From NCBI RefSeq assembly GCF_009795805.1, contig NZ_WTEY01000010.1, forward strand, positions 1 through 64,000: a stretch of 64,000 bases of DNA, written 5' to 3'. The DNA comes from Gilliamella sp. Pra-s52. Its GTDB lineage: Bacteria; Pseudomonadota; Gammaproteobacteria; Enterobacterales; Orbaceae. Below, piece after piece: positions 16,522 to 25,513 of this stretch (the first letter of the stretch is position 1; every line of letters starts with the position of its first letter). The translations under genes were made by a program, and so were the position numbers. The notes beneath the pieces are model-generated. The model was not told the origin of the DNA and searched no databases. It saw only the letters and a program-made list of their open reading frames with translations.

Positions 16522-18783
16522 TTATACAGGACGAACACTTGCTTCATCAATCTTAGCGTCAAAATATCGGCAAATTGTTGCCACTTTTGGATCTTCGGCA
16601 ACGGCTATCTTTGCCTGCGCAAGTTTTTCTTGGTACAACTCCTCGCGCATTTCGATTGGTGTTTTATAATTTAGATCATCATCAATAATAATATTCACAT
16701 CAAGCTCTTGATTACGATGTTTACAAAGGGCTTTTTTTACTTTAATCACATTCGATATCGAATTAATCAAATGCTTAACGCTTGAACGCAGGTGCAACAC
16801 AATCATCCCATCATCTGTTTGTTCAAAAAAAGAGTTAACGACAATTTGCTTAATCAAAGGTGACAAATCCAATTGCTCAATTTCAGCACACCATGCATCC
16901 TTTTGAGCCATTTCGGCAATCAACTTTTTAGTCATTTCGGGTGTTTTTTCACCGTTAAGAGACTCACGAAAAGCTTTCGTATCCACAACAAGCTCTTCTT
17001 TCATCGGAATTAAGCCACTAGCTTGCCATTGATAATTTTCAGCAGTGATTTCTTCTTCCTCGTCATCATTATCGATACGACTATCACCGCTATCAGTATT
17101 GACAGACTCAACAGAAACAGAATTTTGCTTAATCCGCTCAAGTGATGCGTTGATGACTGAACTTTTAGGTTGAGCGGCCTTAGTTGCATCAACCGCTTTA
17201 GACTTTTTTGGATTTTGTTCCTCTTTCATCAACTGCATACGCATTTCTAAAATACTCTTAGTCACCGACGAAACCTCATCAGGAATCGCTAAATCATCAC
17301 CTCCTGATTTAGTCGTTTGTTCAACTTTAGGGCTGGCAACTAACGACTTATCATGCGCAGGTTTAGAAGAAACATGCGGTTGTTCAGGTTCAGATAAAGG
17401 CGAACCAAGCGCTGATTGTTGTGCTTCAAGTGAAAAGGGTTTAACGGGCTCTGAATGGTTAACCGAATTATGTCCTAGCTGACTTACTTGTGGTGCCTTT
17501 GTAGTTTGTGCTGGTGTTGTTGCATGCGAAATTTGCGTTTGAGAATTAACTGACTTATTACCCTCTGCTTGCTTCGATACATTCGTTTTCCCCATCGTTT
17601 GAACTTGAACTTGAGCTTGGGATTGAGTTTGTGATTGATGTTGAGTTTGGGTTTGCGATTGTGGCTGTAGTGCAGTTGGAGGAACAACTGCATCAACGTC
17701 CTTTGGCATAAAAGCCAAAGCCCGCAAAAAGCTCATTTCAACACCAATTTTTTTATCGGGAGCAAAAGCAAGCTCTTTACGACCCATTAACAAAATTTGA
17801 TAAAACAACTGCACATCATTCGGAGCCATATATTGTGCTAAAAAACGGATACGTTCTTCGTTATCGGTATAATCGCCTAATGCGGTTGGCACCACTTGTA
17901 ATAACGCAATTTGGTGCAATAGCGTAATGGTTTCGGCTAATAAATTGTCCCAATCAGCACCTTGAATTGCCGCAGACTCGATTTGTTGCATTAAGGCATT
18001 ACCGTCACAATGATGCAATGCTTCGAGCAACGAAAATGGGATCGATTTATCAAGTGTACCAAGCATTACTGATACTGATTCAGCGTCGACTTTACCGTTA
18101 CCAAGAGCAATGGCTTGATCAGTTAAACTTAGCGCATCGCGCATACTACCATTAGCAGCTTTAGCCAATAGGCCAATGCCTTTAGGATCATGACTAATTT
18201 GTTCTAACTGTAAAATATGATCCAGTTGTTTGCTGATTAACGTCGAATCAAGCACATTTAAATGCAAATGCAAACAGCGTGACAAAATAGTAATTGGCAA
18301 CTTTTGAGGATCAGTAGTTGCCAATAAAAATTTAACATGTTCGGGCGGCTCTTCTAAGGTTTTTAGTAATGCATTAAAGCTACTGCGTGACAGCATATGA
18401 ACTTCGTCAATCAAGTAGACCTTAAACCGCCCTTTGGTTGGTAAGTATTGAATGTTATCAAGGATTTCGCGCGTGTCTTCGACCTTGGTTCGCGATGCTG
18501 CGTCGATTTCGAGCAAATCAACAAATCGCCCTTGCTCAATATCACGACAATTATCACAAACCCCACAAGGCGTTGCCGTAATACCCGTTTCACAATTGAG
18601 TCCTTTTGCTAATAAACGTGCAATTGATGTTTTACCCACGCCCCGCGTGCCTGAAAACAAATAAGCATGATGAACACGACCAAGTGATAGAGCATTAGAC
18701 AAAATTTTAAGGACATGCTCCTGCCCCACTACTTCAGAAAATGATTTTGGTCGCCATTTGCGTGCTAAAACTTGATAACTCAT
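16522..18783 (-). CDS. dnaX: DNA polymerase III clamp-loader subunit tau (gamma by frameshift)
   Basis: 753 aa, longer than E. coli tau (643). AAA+ domain with Walker A GTRGVGKTS, zinc-binding CETGITATPCGVCDNC, Walker B LIDEVHML and SRC sensor; domain III follows. Residues ~365-550 are a low-complexity, Gln/Ser/Thr-rich linker including repeated Q-x dipeptides, which explains the extra length. The C-terminal tau domains for DnaB and Pol III alpha come after it. The start at 18783 (MSYQVLARKWRP) is the conserved one, although its Shine-Dalgarno is weak; an ATG three codons upstream is in frame. A slippery A AAA AAG lies at codons 525-527 and gives a ~528-residue gamma. Operon with ybaB; apt is not upstream. 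Confidence 0.96.
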   Translation of the reverse strand: MSYQVLARKWRPKSFSEVVGQEHVLKILSNALSLGRVHHAYLFSGTRGVGKTSIARLLAKGLNCETGITATPCGVCDNCRDIEQGRFVDLLEIDAASRTKVEDTREILDNIQYLPTKGRFKVYLIDEVHMLSRSSFNALLKTLEEPPEHVKFLLATTDPQKLPITILSRCLHLHLNVLDSTLISKQLDHILQLEQISHDPKGIGLLAKAANGSMRDALSLTDQAIALGNGKVDAESVSVMLGTLDKSIPFSLLEALHHCDGNALMQQIESAAIQGADWDNLLAETITLLHQIALLQVVPTALGDYTDNEERIRFLAQYMAPNDVQLFYQILLMGRKELAFAPDKKIGVEMSFLRALAFMPKDVDAVVPPTALQPQSQTQTQHQSQTQSQAQVQVQTMGKTNVSKQAEGNKSVNSQTQISHATTPAQTTKAPQVSQLGHNSVNHSEPVKPFSLEAQQSALGSPLSEPEQPHVSSKPAHDKSLVASPKVEQTTKSGGDDLAIPDEVSSVTKSILEMRMQLMKEEQNPKKSKAVDATKAAQPKSSVINASLERIKQNSVSVESVNTDSGDSRIDNDDEEEEITAENYQWQASGLIPMKEELVVDTKAFRESLNGEKTPEMTKKLIAEMAQKDAWCAEIEQLDLSPLIKQIVVNSFFEQTDDGMIVLHLRSSVKHLINSISNVIKVKKALCKHRNQELDVNIIIDDDLNYKTPIEMREELYQEKLAQAKIAVAEDPKVATICRYFDAKIDEASVRPV
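17173..17220 (-). promoter_or_regulatory. Programmed -1 frameshift signal in dnaX
   Basis: On the minus strand the heptamer A AAA AAG (17209-17203) is in the correct phase (CCA AAA AAG). After a -1 slip the next codons are GTC TAA, so translation stops at once. GAGG, an SD-like stimulator, lies 10 nt upstream, and a hairpin with AGCGG/CCGCT arms (17197-17173) starts 5 nt downstream. All three E. coli elements are present. Confidence 0.82.
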
Positions 18784-18792
18784 AATCACCAT

Positions 18793-19335
18793 AACTTATT
18801 GCCATTGAATTTGGCGCTAATCATACCACAAACCAATAAAATAGTCTTTAAACTGCCGATAATTAATGCAATATTGAACAACAAAAATCTCTCTACAATT
18901 AGTCAAAAACTCTACTGTAAAAAATAACCAACTTATTGATAAAGAGCACAAGATAGGATTGAAAAGGATTATTAGGTTGCTTAGTGCCACCCAACTTATT
19001 GATTTTAAACAAAAAAAGAAAAATAAAAAACTTCAATAAAATCAATACCTTTCCTGACCGTTTTTTGAGTAATGATTAGATCTTTTTATCTCCTATTTTA
19101 AAAAACACTCAAAATTAACAAACTTTCGAATACAATCAACTAAAAGAATATTCGTTAATAAAATACTATTACCTTGCTAATATGAAAATTTGAAATAATC
19201 ATTATCTTATTATATAGTCGCACAGTTTTTATAAAATAAAAAATACATAAGGAGTATTAAGTATTAAATAAAGCCATTAATTCATGACTTAATGGCTATA
19301 AAAAGTATTTTGTTATAAAGGTAATTCAACTCGTA
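18793..19335. other. Gene-free region between dnaX and the DUF805 remnant
   Basis: No convincing reading frame. It holds one copy of a dispersed intergenic repeat (19031-19058) and a 9-bp hairpin (19272-19280 with 19289-19297), and otherwise AT-rich sequence. apt, which often precedes dnaX, is not here. Confidence 0.5.
19031..19058 (+). repeat. Dispersed intergenic repeat, copy 1
   Basis: The 24-nt core CAATAAAATCAATACCTTTC plus CTGA (19034-19057) recurs in the inverted pair at 63534-63613 and, with three changes, at 28438-28461. It is absent from coding regions seen here. Confidence 0.65.
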
Positions 19336-19539
19336 GTGAGTTTGGTTATATTTTTGATTGTTAGCTTCTTAGCAATGTTATCCTACAATGTTAGACGACT
19401 ACATGATGCAGGAATGAGTGGTTGGTGGTGCCTTGCTTATTTTATCGCTGGAGCAGTTTTAATAGGCGTATCTCTAGTAATGACTCCAACTCCAGGTGCA
19501 AACCAATACGGACCAGATCCAAGAACATCATCAAAATAA
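19336..19539 (+). pseudogene. C-terminal remnant of a DUF805 membrane protein
   Basis: The 67 residues contain the diagnostic DUF805 end: NVRRLHDAGMSGWW, a membrane segment, then PGANQYGPDP. Whole members have about 110-150 residues with an N-terminal charged segment and two more helices, which are missing. The reading frame opens only with GTG at 19336 (an in-frame stop is at 19285) and has no Shine-Dalgarno. It is probably a truncated gene, though a short functional protein cannot be excluded. A hairpin follows at 19546. Confidence 0.6.
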
Positions 19540-19545
19540 TAAAAT

Positions 19546-19567
19546 CCCCCGCCTTACTAGGTGGGGG
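19546..19567. terminator. GC-rich hairpin between DUF805 remnant and riboflavin synthase
   Basis: CCCCCGCC pairs with GGTGGGGG (one G-U) around a 6-nt loop. On the minus strand ATTTTATTATTTT follows. It can stop transcription from either convergent side. Confidence 0.55.
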
Positions 19568-19665
19568 TACAGATTATCCTTATATCCAATCCCCCTAATC
19601 TTAATTATTTTATCTAACCTTTATTCTAAGTTTTAAAGTAACTTTCATCTTGATATTTTAACGAT

Positions 19666-20283
19666 TTAATTAACCCAATTTTTTGTTGCTAATACTCGCT
19701 CAACGGTATCGACAATTGCTTGAGTTTGAGAATCAATTTCGATATTAACTTTGTCCCCAATTTTTTTAGCATCTAATGTGGTAATGGCAAGCGTTTCAGG
19801 AATTAGATGAATCTGAAAACAACTATCGTTAACCTTACCAACTGTCAAGCTTGCACCATCAATCCCAATAAAGCCCTTATATAATACATACTTACTAAAC
19901 TCTACAGGCAACTGTAACATCATTTGGCAATTGGTTGCGGTTTTTTGAATATCAACAATCGTTGCAGTACAAGAAATATGACCAGACATAATATGTCCAC
20001 CTACTTCATCGCCATATTTTGCACTACGTTCAATATTAACAAAATCATGGACTTTCTTATCGCCTAATGTCGTTAACGCTAAGGTTTCTTGCATAATATC
20101 AAACGATACCCAATCTTGCTCAAAACCTGTCACCGTCAAGCAACAACCATCATTAGCAATTGAAGCACCAATTTCAATTTTATTGGCCAATTGATGTGGC
20201 AATTTAACTTTATATGTTCTTAATTTATCTTTATCTTCAATATCAATAATCTGACCAACACCTTGCACAATACCTGTAAACAT
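19666..20283 (-). CDS. ribC: Riboflavin synthase, alpha chain
   Basis: 205 aa with the internal duplication typical of the enzyme: MFTGIVQGVG and NDGCCLTVTG in the first lumazine-binding half, GHIMSGHISCTATI at the join, and KGFIGIDGASLTVG in the second. Two 6,7-dimethyl-8-ribityllumazine molecules are dismutated to riboflavin. The gene is called ribC in E. coli and ribE in many other annotations. It stands alone, divergent from the fluoride channel gene. I found no FMN riboswitch upstream. Confidence 0.95.
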   Translation of the reverse strand: MFTGIVQGVGQIIDIEDKDKLRTYKVKLPHQLANKIEIGASIANDGCCLTVTGFEQDWVSFDIMQETLALTTLGDKKVHDFVNIERSAKYGDEVGGHIMSGHISCTATIVDIQKTATNCQMMLQLPVEFSKYVLYKGFIGIDGASLTVGKVNDSCFQIHLIPETLAITTLDAKKIGDKVNIEIDSQTQAIVDTVERVLATKNWVN

Positions 20284-20473
20284 ATATAAACCTCAATACT
20301 TAATAATACTCAACATTCTATCTCAATCTGCTTAGAATTTCCTATTTCTATTTTCTACTGGTATGATCGCTTCAAATGTTTATGCATCAATTATTATTGA
20401 TATCGATAGCAAATTCATATTTCAATTTTATAAAATAACTTTTTATTTCAGTATATAAGCAAGGACATATCAT

Positions 20474-20851
20474 ATGTTAAAACTGATTTTAGCTATTTCG
20501 ATCGGTTCGGTGGCGGGTGGTTTGTTGCGTTGGTTTTTATCGCTTAAATTAAATATTATTGCTTTTGCAATTCCGCTAGGCACATTACTGTCTAATTTGG
20601 TTGCAGGTTATATTATTGGTTTTGCCATTGCCTTTTTTAACCATTCTAACCTTTCTGCCGAATGGCGTTTGCTTGTGATAACCGGTTTTTGTGGTGGACT
20701 ATCAACTTTTTCGACTTTTTCAGCCGAAATTGTTAACTTTTTACAAGAAGGTCGAATATCTTGGGGCTTAGCAGCCATATTGATTCATGTAATTGGCTCT
20801 GTTTTAATGACATTTTTAGGGATTTTATCGTACCAATATTTGCGATCTTAA
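20474..20851 (+). CDS. crcB: Fluoride channel FluC/CrcB
   Basis: 125 aa, four membrane helices, the normal size. Key segments: [27 protein letters not shown] (with the conserved Asn) and [16 protein letters not shown], whose phenylalanines line the pore. It forms a dimer that exports fluoride. AAGGAC lies before the ATG. I looked for a fluoride riboswitch in the 190 bp upstream and saw none. Confidence 0.95.
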   Translation: MLKLILAISIGSVAGGLLRWFLSLKLNIIAFAIPLGTLLSNLVAGYIIGFAIAFFNHSNLSAEWRLLVITGFCGGLSTFSTFSAEIVNFLQEGRISWGLAAILIHVIGSVLMTFLGILSYQYLRS

Positions 20852-20913
20852 AGTGATTTAATTAACAAATAATACAAAAAATAATCACAAATAGAGTTTA
20901 CAACACCAAAATA

Positions 20914-20944
20914 CTGTATTAATATACACTGTATATAGACACAG
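20914..20944. promoter_or_regulatory. LexA box (and an overlapping weak second box) of sulA
   Basis: CTGT (20929-20932), ATATAGAC, ACAG (20941-20944) is a perfect CTGT-N8-ACAG in a good flank (CACTGT...ACAGTA). A second, CTGT-N8-ACAC at 20914-20929, has one mismatch. They lie 14-44 bp before the start codon. Confidence 0.82.
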
Positions 20945-20957
20945 TATTGAGGTTATT

Positions 20958-21368
20958 ATGCTAATTGAACATTCATCACAACAACTTATGGCAATTCATT
21001 TTGAATCACCTTTTCAACAACTGTTACAGCAACAACGCTCTTTATTAAAATCACTTAATAAAGCCAAAAAATGGCAATTATGGCTTTCTGAACGCCCAAT
21101 GTTAAAACGTTCATGGATTAATACTGCAGGGTTAGACAAACAAAAAGTTGTTCATTTAAGTAATTTAAAAAACGAAAATCTAATATCGACAATAGAAAAG
21201 GCACTACGAAGCCAAACCTGCAGTTATATCGTTGCGTGCATCAACGATCTTAATGAACAAGACAAACAACGATTACAACAAGCCGTATTATCAAGTAATA
21301 CCTGCCTACTTTTAGTTAACGACGAACAACCAAATGAACAACACGGACAGCCAATTCAATATCATTAA
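20958..21368 (+). CDS. sulA: SOS cell-division inhibitor SulA
   Basis: 136 aa (E. coli 169). The central region aligns with SulA: KWQLWLSERPMLKRSWINTAG and KVVHLSNLKNENLISTIEKALRS, then a SYIVACINDL strand matching SVVIGWL-type sequence. SulA binds FtsZ and stops division during DNA damage. The N-terminus is shorter than in E. coli and the last residues match the ...YH ending. The LexA box immediately upstream strongly supports the assignment. GAGG precedes the ATG. lon, which degrades SulA, is not in this window. Confidence 0.88.
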   Translation: MLIEHSSQQLMAIHFESPFQQLLQQQRSLLKSLNKAKKWQLWLSERPMLKRSWINTAGLDKQKVVHLSNLKNENLISTIEKALRSQTCSYIVACINDLNEQDKQRLQQAVLSSNTCLLLVNDEQPNEQHGQPIQYH

Positions 21369-21382
21369 ATTACAAAATATGA

Positions 21383-22894
21383 CTAACAAGACAAATACAG
21401 TTGAGTTAGTCGTTTTCGATCAACTTTACCGATCTTTGTCATAGGTAATTGATCGATAATATTGATCTTTTTCGGCATTTGATAACGGGCAATTTGAGAC
21501 TTTAACCAACAAAATAGTACTGTTTCGGTTAATTTACTATTAGGTACTAAAACAACAAAAGCCACTAACCGTTGCCCAAATTCTGTATCAGGAACACTAA
21601 TAACAGCGGTATCTTTAATTTCAAGATGCGATAGTAAATGTTGCTCTAGTTCAAACGGATAAACGTTTTCCCCACCTGAAACAATCATATCATCTACTCG
21701 ACCTTTTAGATAATAAAATCCCTCAGCATCTTTATCAGCCAAATCCCCAGTTGCAACCCAACGCTTGCCCAACGTTGACCAAGCACATTTGATATAAAGC
21801 TCCTTTTTATCTTCTTTTGCTACTAATTTAGCGCAAAGCCCTTTAAGTGGCCTACCTATTGTCGTTGGCTTGATAGCTAAATCATCGGGAGTGGCAATCA
21901 TACAAACGCCAGCTTCAGACGTGCCATACAAATTGAATAAAACCTTACCAAGCTGATCTAATGTTTGTTTAACCAACATCGCAGTAATCGGTGCTCCACC
22001 AGTAATAATACAACTCAGGCTTTTAAGTTGATCAACAGAATATGTCAACATTCGATTTAACATTAAAGGCACCAATGTCACCACTTCAATTTGATTATCA
22101 GCAATTAATTGACATGATCTTTTAGCTTCAAATCGCCTAGTTAAAAACATGGTTGCCCCTAATAATACCGACATACATAAAGTCGCTATACCAAAACCAT
22201 GATAAATCGGTGTAGCAATATAGATTTTTTTATAATGGCTAAGTTTCAATTTTACTAATAACTGCAAAAATGGACGCATAAAATTCTGCGCTTTACTGCT
22301 ACGCCCTGCCATCTTAAAGCGCCCCGTTGTACCACTGGTTAAAACTGTCACCTTAGCAAAGTGCGTCACTTTAATTTTAGTTTGAGGCGTTAACGGCAAA
22401 GCGGTTAATAATGAATAAACAGAAGTTTGGCTTTCATGATAAGTTGGCAAGCTGTTTTTTATAGGTGGTAGCGCAGTAACATCAGGATCATAAATGACCC
22501 AATCAAATTGCACATTATTGCTAATATCATTAACTTGTGCCGCCGATAGCTCAGTATTTAATAAATAAATATCAGCCCCAAGCCTTGCCACTGCAAATAA
22601 AGCATGAACCAAAATTGTGTGATTACTTGCCATAATAGCGACTTTTTGATGAGGTTTAATACCACAATGTAACGCTAATTGCATTGCCAAATGTTGAGAT
22701 TGACAATAAAGTGTGCGGTAATTAATACAAACACCATCTTGGCTAATCGCAATTTGCTCAGGGCAAAGTCTTTGGCGAATATATAGCAAAGCCATTAAAT
22801 TCATACCAACAAGACGAATACTAGTAAATAAATACCTAATGCCTTTAAAGGTCAATAATTGCGTTTTATACAAAGCTAAAATCGATTTTATCAT
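21383..22894 (-). CDS. Acyl-CoA ligase-type AMP-forming enzyme
   Basis: 503 aa, ANL superfamily. Adenylation motifs are present: VTVLTSGTTGRFK (P-loop), LYGTSEAG, ATGDL, LKGRVDDMIVSGGENVYPFE and C-terminal PMTKIGKVDR with the catalytic Lys. It should activate a carboxylic, probably fatty, acid to its acyl-CoA via acyl-AMP. The N-terminus has hydrophobic stretches suggesting membrane association. It overlaps the upstream SDR gene by 4 bp, so the two are translationally coupled and probably act on the same lipid. The exact substrate cannot be read from sequence. Confidence 0.85.
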   Translation of the reverse strand: MIKSILALYKTQLLTFKGIRYLFTSIRLVGMNLMALLYIRQRLCPEQIAISQDGVCINYRTLYCQSQHLAMQLALHCGIKPHQKVAIMASNHTILVHALFAVARLGADIYLLNTELSAAQVNDISNNVQFDWVIYDPDVTALPPIKNSLPTYHESQTSVYSLLTALPLTPQTKIKVTHFAKVTVLTSGTTGRFKMAGRSSKAQNFMRPFLQLLVKLKLSHYKKIYIATPIYHGFGIATLCMSVLLGATMFLTRRFEAKRSCQLIADNQIEVVTLVPLMLNRMLTYSVDQLKSLSCIITGGAPITAMLVKQTLDQLGKVLFNLYGTSEAGVCMIATPDDLAIKPTTIGRPLKGLCAKLVAKEDKKELYIKCAWSTLGKRWVATGDLADKDAEGFYYLKGRVDDMIVSGGENVYPFELEQHLLSHLEIKDTAVISVPDTEFGQRLVAFVVLVPNSKLTETVLFCWLKSQIARYQMPKKINIIDQLPMTKIGKVDRKRLTQLYLSC

Positions 22895-23730
22895 TGTTTT
22901 TTCTTAATATAATAATAATTTAATTTGCACCAAACGCCGTTAAAAATAACAGAAGCCAGTTGCCCCAAAATCGCCCACCATGGTTTATATTGACGTTTTT
23001 TGGTAACAAGCAAACGACTAATAATAGTTGCCGCTTGGTTAGGTTGCAATGCAGGAAGTTTTTTATAGATTTTAGTCGGCGCTATCATTCGGGTTTTAAC
23101 TAAAGGCAAATAAGCTGTCGAAACGGCTATCTGCTGGTTTTCAAACTCGCTACTAGCACAACGTAGCCACTGGTCAAAAGCGGTTTTAGATGCTTGATAA
23201 GCCGCCCAATTAACTGTTGGTGCTAACAAAACGTTTATTGCCGAAACATTAACAATGTGCCCTTTCGCTTGTTGTAATTTAGGAACTAATGCCAAACACA
23301 ATTTAACGGGAGCCAAATAGTTTAGCTTAATGGTTCTTTCAAAATCATGCATACGATCTAACGATTGCATAATTGGGCGGCAAATTGATATACCTGCGTT
23401 ATTAATAAAGACATCAACATGATAAGGTTCTAAATAAGTAATAAAACTATCTAACTGTTTAGCATCACGCAAATCGGCACTAAACAGTGCAACTTTTGCT
23501 TTTTTGTTTGATAACGATTGCTTAATGAATTGCAATTTATCTGCTGTTCTAGCCACTAAAATCAGTTGACACTCAATATCAGCCAAAAGATAACATAACG
23601 CCTCACCAACTCCAAAACTAGCGCCAGTAATAATAATTGTTTTATGTTGTAAAGACTGTGTTAACTGGCAAAAATTGGGCTTGCGTATAGGGAAAAGGAG
23701 ATAATTAAGCAATTCAATCAAAATCTTCAT
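22891..23730 (-). CDS. Short-chain dehydrogenase/reductase
   Basis: 279 aa. Rossmann fold with TGASFGVG (residues ~36-43), NNAG, the catalytic Ser in NVSAINVLL and YQASK with Tyr/Lys. A hydrophobic N-terminal extension and C-terminal hydrophobic segment suggest membrane contact. Coupled to an acyl-CoA ligase (4-bp overlap), it could be a fatty acyl-CoA or keto-lipid reductase; this pairing is also known from lipid-modifying loci. Substrate unknown. Confidence 0.83.
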   Translation of the reverse strand: MKILIELLNYLLFPIRKPNFCQLTQSLQHKTIIITGASFGVGEALCYLLADIECQLILVARTADKLQFIKQSLSNKKAKVALFSADLRDAKQLDSFITYLEPYHVDVFINNAGISICRPIMQSLDRMHDFERTIKLNYLAPVKLCLALVPKLQQAKGHIVNVSAINVLLAPTVNWAAYQASKTAFDQWLRCASSEFENQQIAVSTAYLPLVKTRMIAPTKIYKKLPALQPNQAATIISRLLVTKKRQYKPWWAILGQLASVIFNGVWCKLNYYYIKKKQ

Positions 23731-23873
23731 CGGTCAATAATTAATATTTTAACGTAACAGTATAAAATTAATGCTAAACAAGTCAATATGATAGATATTT
23801 TAACAAAAGCCGACAGCACAACAAATCATTGCCATAGGAATAAAAATTGGAAATATAATCCTCCCCACTAATA

Positions 23874-24368
23874 TCAAATGATATTTATTTCATGATTTGT
23901 TTTAAATGATATGCTTATTGGTTTTGACAATAAATATTGTTCAGACAACGTATTGGCTTGCTTATAAGCCATCCCTTTGGTTGTAAATAGCACTTGATAA
24001 TAGCCATCTTCTAAAACCAAATTTGATTTATCCTTTTCAAGGAATTTTTTATCACCTAATGTTTTTTTGAAGATAAAATTGGTATACCGAGCAGTAATTT
24101 CACCATCTATATTTTCTTGATAAAAAGTGATTGATACACTTTTAACATAATTCTTATATTCGGTTAAAAATTCACGATAAATTTTGAGTTTCTGTAACGC
24201 ATCTGGACTAGTAAATTGGTATGAATATTGTTTGGATTCGGCAATAATACCGGTGTTTTCATCGGCTTTTAATTTTATAATAACGTCTTTGTTCGGTAAA
24301 ATATTTTTATACGCACATCCACAAAGGCTAAAAATAAGGATAAGAATAAAAACAAATTTTTTCGTTAT
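23874..24368 (-). CDS. Putative lipoprotein with an ATA initiation codon
   Basis: An uninterrupted 164-codon frame on the minus strand, ending in TGA at 23874. It begins ATA ACG AAA AAA and encodes TKKFVFILILIFSLCGC, a lipoprotein signal peptide with a plausible lipobox (LCGC), followed by a soluble ~145-residue domain of unknown family (QYSYQFTSPDALQKLKIYREF; ITFYQENIDGEITARYTNF). An in-frame stop lies five codons upstream and there is no ATG, GTG or TTG nearby. Either ATA is used, or a G-to-A change destroyed ATG and the gene is silent. Standard gene finders would miss it. Confidence 0.55.
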   Translation of the reverse strand: MTKKFVFILILIFSLCGCAYKNILPNKDVIIKLKADENTGIIAESKQYSYQFTSPDALQKLKIYREFLTEYKNYVKSVSITFYQENIDGEITARYTNFIFKKTLGDKKFLEKDKSNLVLEDGYYQVLFTTKGMAYKQANTLSEQYLLSKPISISFKTNHEINII

Positions 24369-24701
24369 ATCTTTTCTATTTTAAGTATCGGGATGGAAAT
24401 GAATTATTATTCTATGTAATCCATTTTTCTATAAACCTATTAAACTTTACAGTAAAATTATCACTTAACAATATGAGTAGTTAAATTACTTTAAATTTTC
24501 AACTAAATTTTAGTGCTATTTGCCTAGTTTGTTTACTGATTTTACATACTGTATCATCGATTTAGACAACAAAAATCAATTTAACCTAACAATTCATCTC
24601 AAAAAAGAATAAAATTCATTAAATATTATCGAAAACAGGGAAATATTTTTGCCAGATCGCCCTTAAATTAATCGCAAAAGAATAGTGCTAAGTAGGAACA
24701 G
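24369..24701. other. Intergenic region, nothing recognised
   Basis: 333 bp of AT-rich sequence between the divergent lipoprotein frame and the unknown gene at 24702. No convincing promoter, repeat or RNA structure was found. Confidence 0.4.
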
Positions 24702-25460
24702 ATGAATACACCCCAAAAATGGTTAAGATTTTTAATTAATGAGGATTGCACATTTGAACAATTATTGGACAATCTTGAGCAGACCTTCAACAGTACATTC
24801 ACCTATAAAAATGACAGTAGCATAGCTAAGGCTAAATTAGATGATTTTACAATAATGGTTCATGACAAAATCGATCGTATTTTTGATATTGCTCTTCGTC
24901 CAACTTATATTCTTAGTTTTATGATTGCAAGAGATAAATGCCTTAATTGTCACGTTGAAGAGCATATTCAAACAACTTTAACCTCTCATGGTATCACTTA
25001 TCAACAATCACAAGTAAAAGATCTTGCCTATCCCATTGAACTTCCTTTTTGGCAAGCACCCAACAATGATCTTGTTATAAAATCTAGCGGCGATAAGTTA
25101 ACCGCCTATTGTAAAATATGGTACAAACCAGCAAAATATTCTAAATTTACAGGAATATTTCAGTTTTCTGATGTTTGGGCAATGCGTTTTGAACGAAACA
25201 AACAGCTTGCTTACTATAGCCATTGTGATGGTGATGATTTTAATGCTTGTTATTGGATTATTCCAGAATCATCATGGCTTGAACAATTAAAAAATGAACG
25301 ACAATCCCATTTTCCTGATTGGCAACATTATGATTGTGGTGATTATTGGCATTATATTGTTCAAAGCGATAAATTTTATGTAGAGGTCATCGCAAAACAA
25401 ATCGAAATATCAAAAAAACAATTAAATGGAATCTTTTTAGCAAAAAAATTAATCATTTAA
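24702..25460 (+). CDS. Unknown protein, 252 aa
   Basis: No family recognised. Soluble, with several aromatic and Cys-containing motifs (RDKCLNCHVEEHI, CDGDDFNACYWIIPESSW) and no signal peptide or membrane segment. AGGAAC lies before the ATG. The sequence ends KKLII. It is followed by a shorter unknown frame. The tryptophan-rich style (NDLVIKSSGDKL, FQFSDVWAMRFERNKQ) is like small immunity or repeat-family proteins of gut bacteria, but that is only an impression. Confidence 0.6.
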   Translation: MNTPQKWLRFLINEDCTFEQLLDNLEQTFNSTFTYKNDSSIAKAKLDDFTIMVHDKIDRIFDIALRPTYILSFMIARDKCLNCHVEEHIQTTLTSHGITYQQSQVKDLAYPIELPFWQAPNNDLVIKSSGDKLTAYCKIWYKPAKYSKFTGIFQFSDVWAMRFERNKQLAYYSHCDGDDFNACYWIIPESSWLEQLKNERQSHFPDWQHYDCGDYWHYIVQSDKFYVEVIAKQIEISKKQLNGIFLAKKLII

Positions 25461-25513
25461 AATTTTTTATAAACAATTTTATACAAACAAACAGAAAACA
25501 ACGATATCACTTT

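Noticed and set aside
20284-20473. Fluoride riboswitch before crcB or FMN riboswitch before riboflavin synthase
   Set aside because: Neither consensus could be found in the 190 bp between the two genes.
24184-24384. Plus-strand 66-codon frame
   Set aside because: It is the antisense of the lipoprotein frame, whose signal peptide and lipobox are more convincing.
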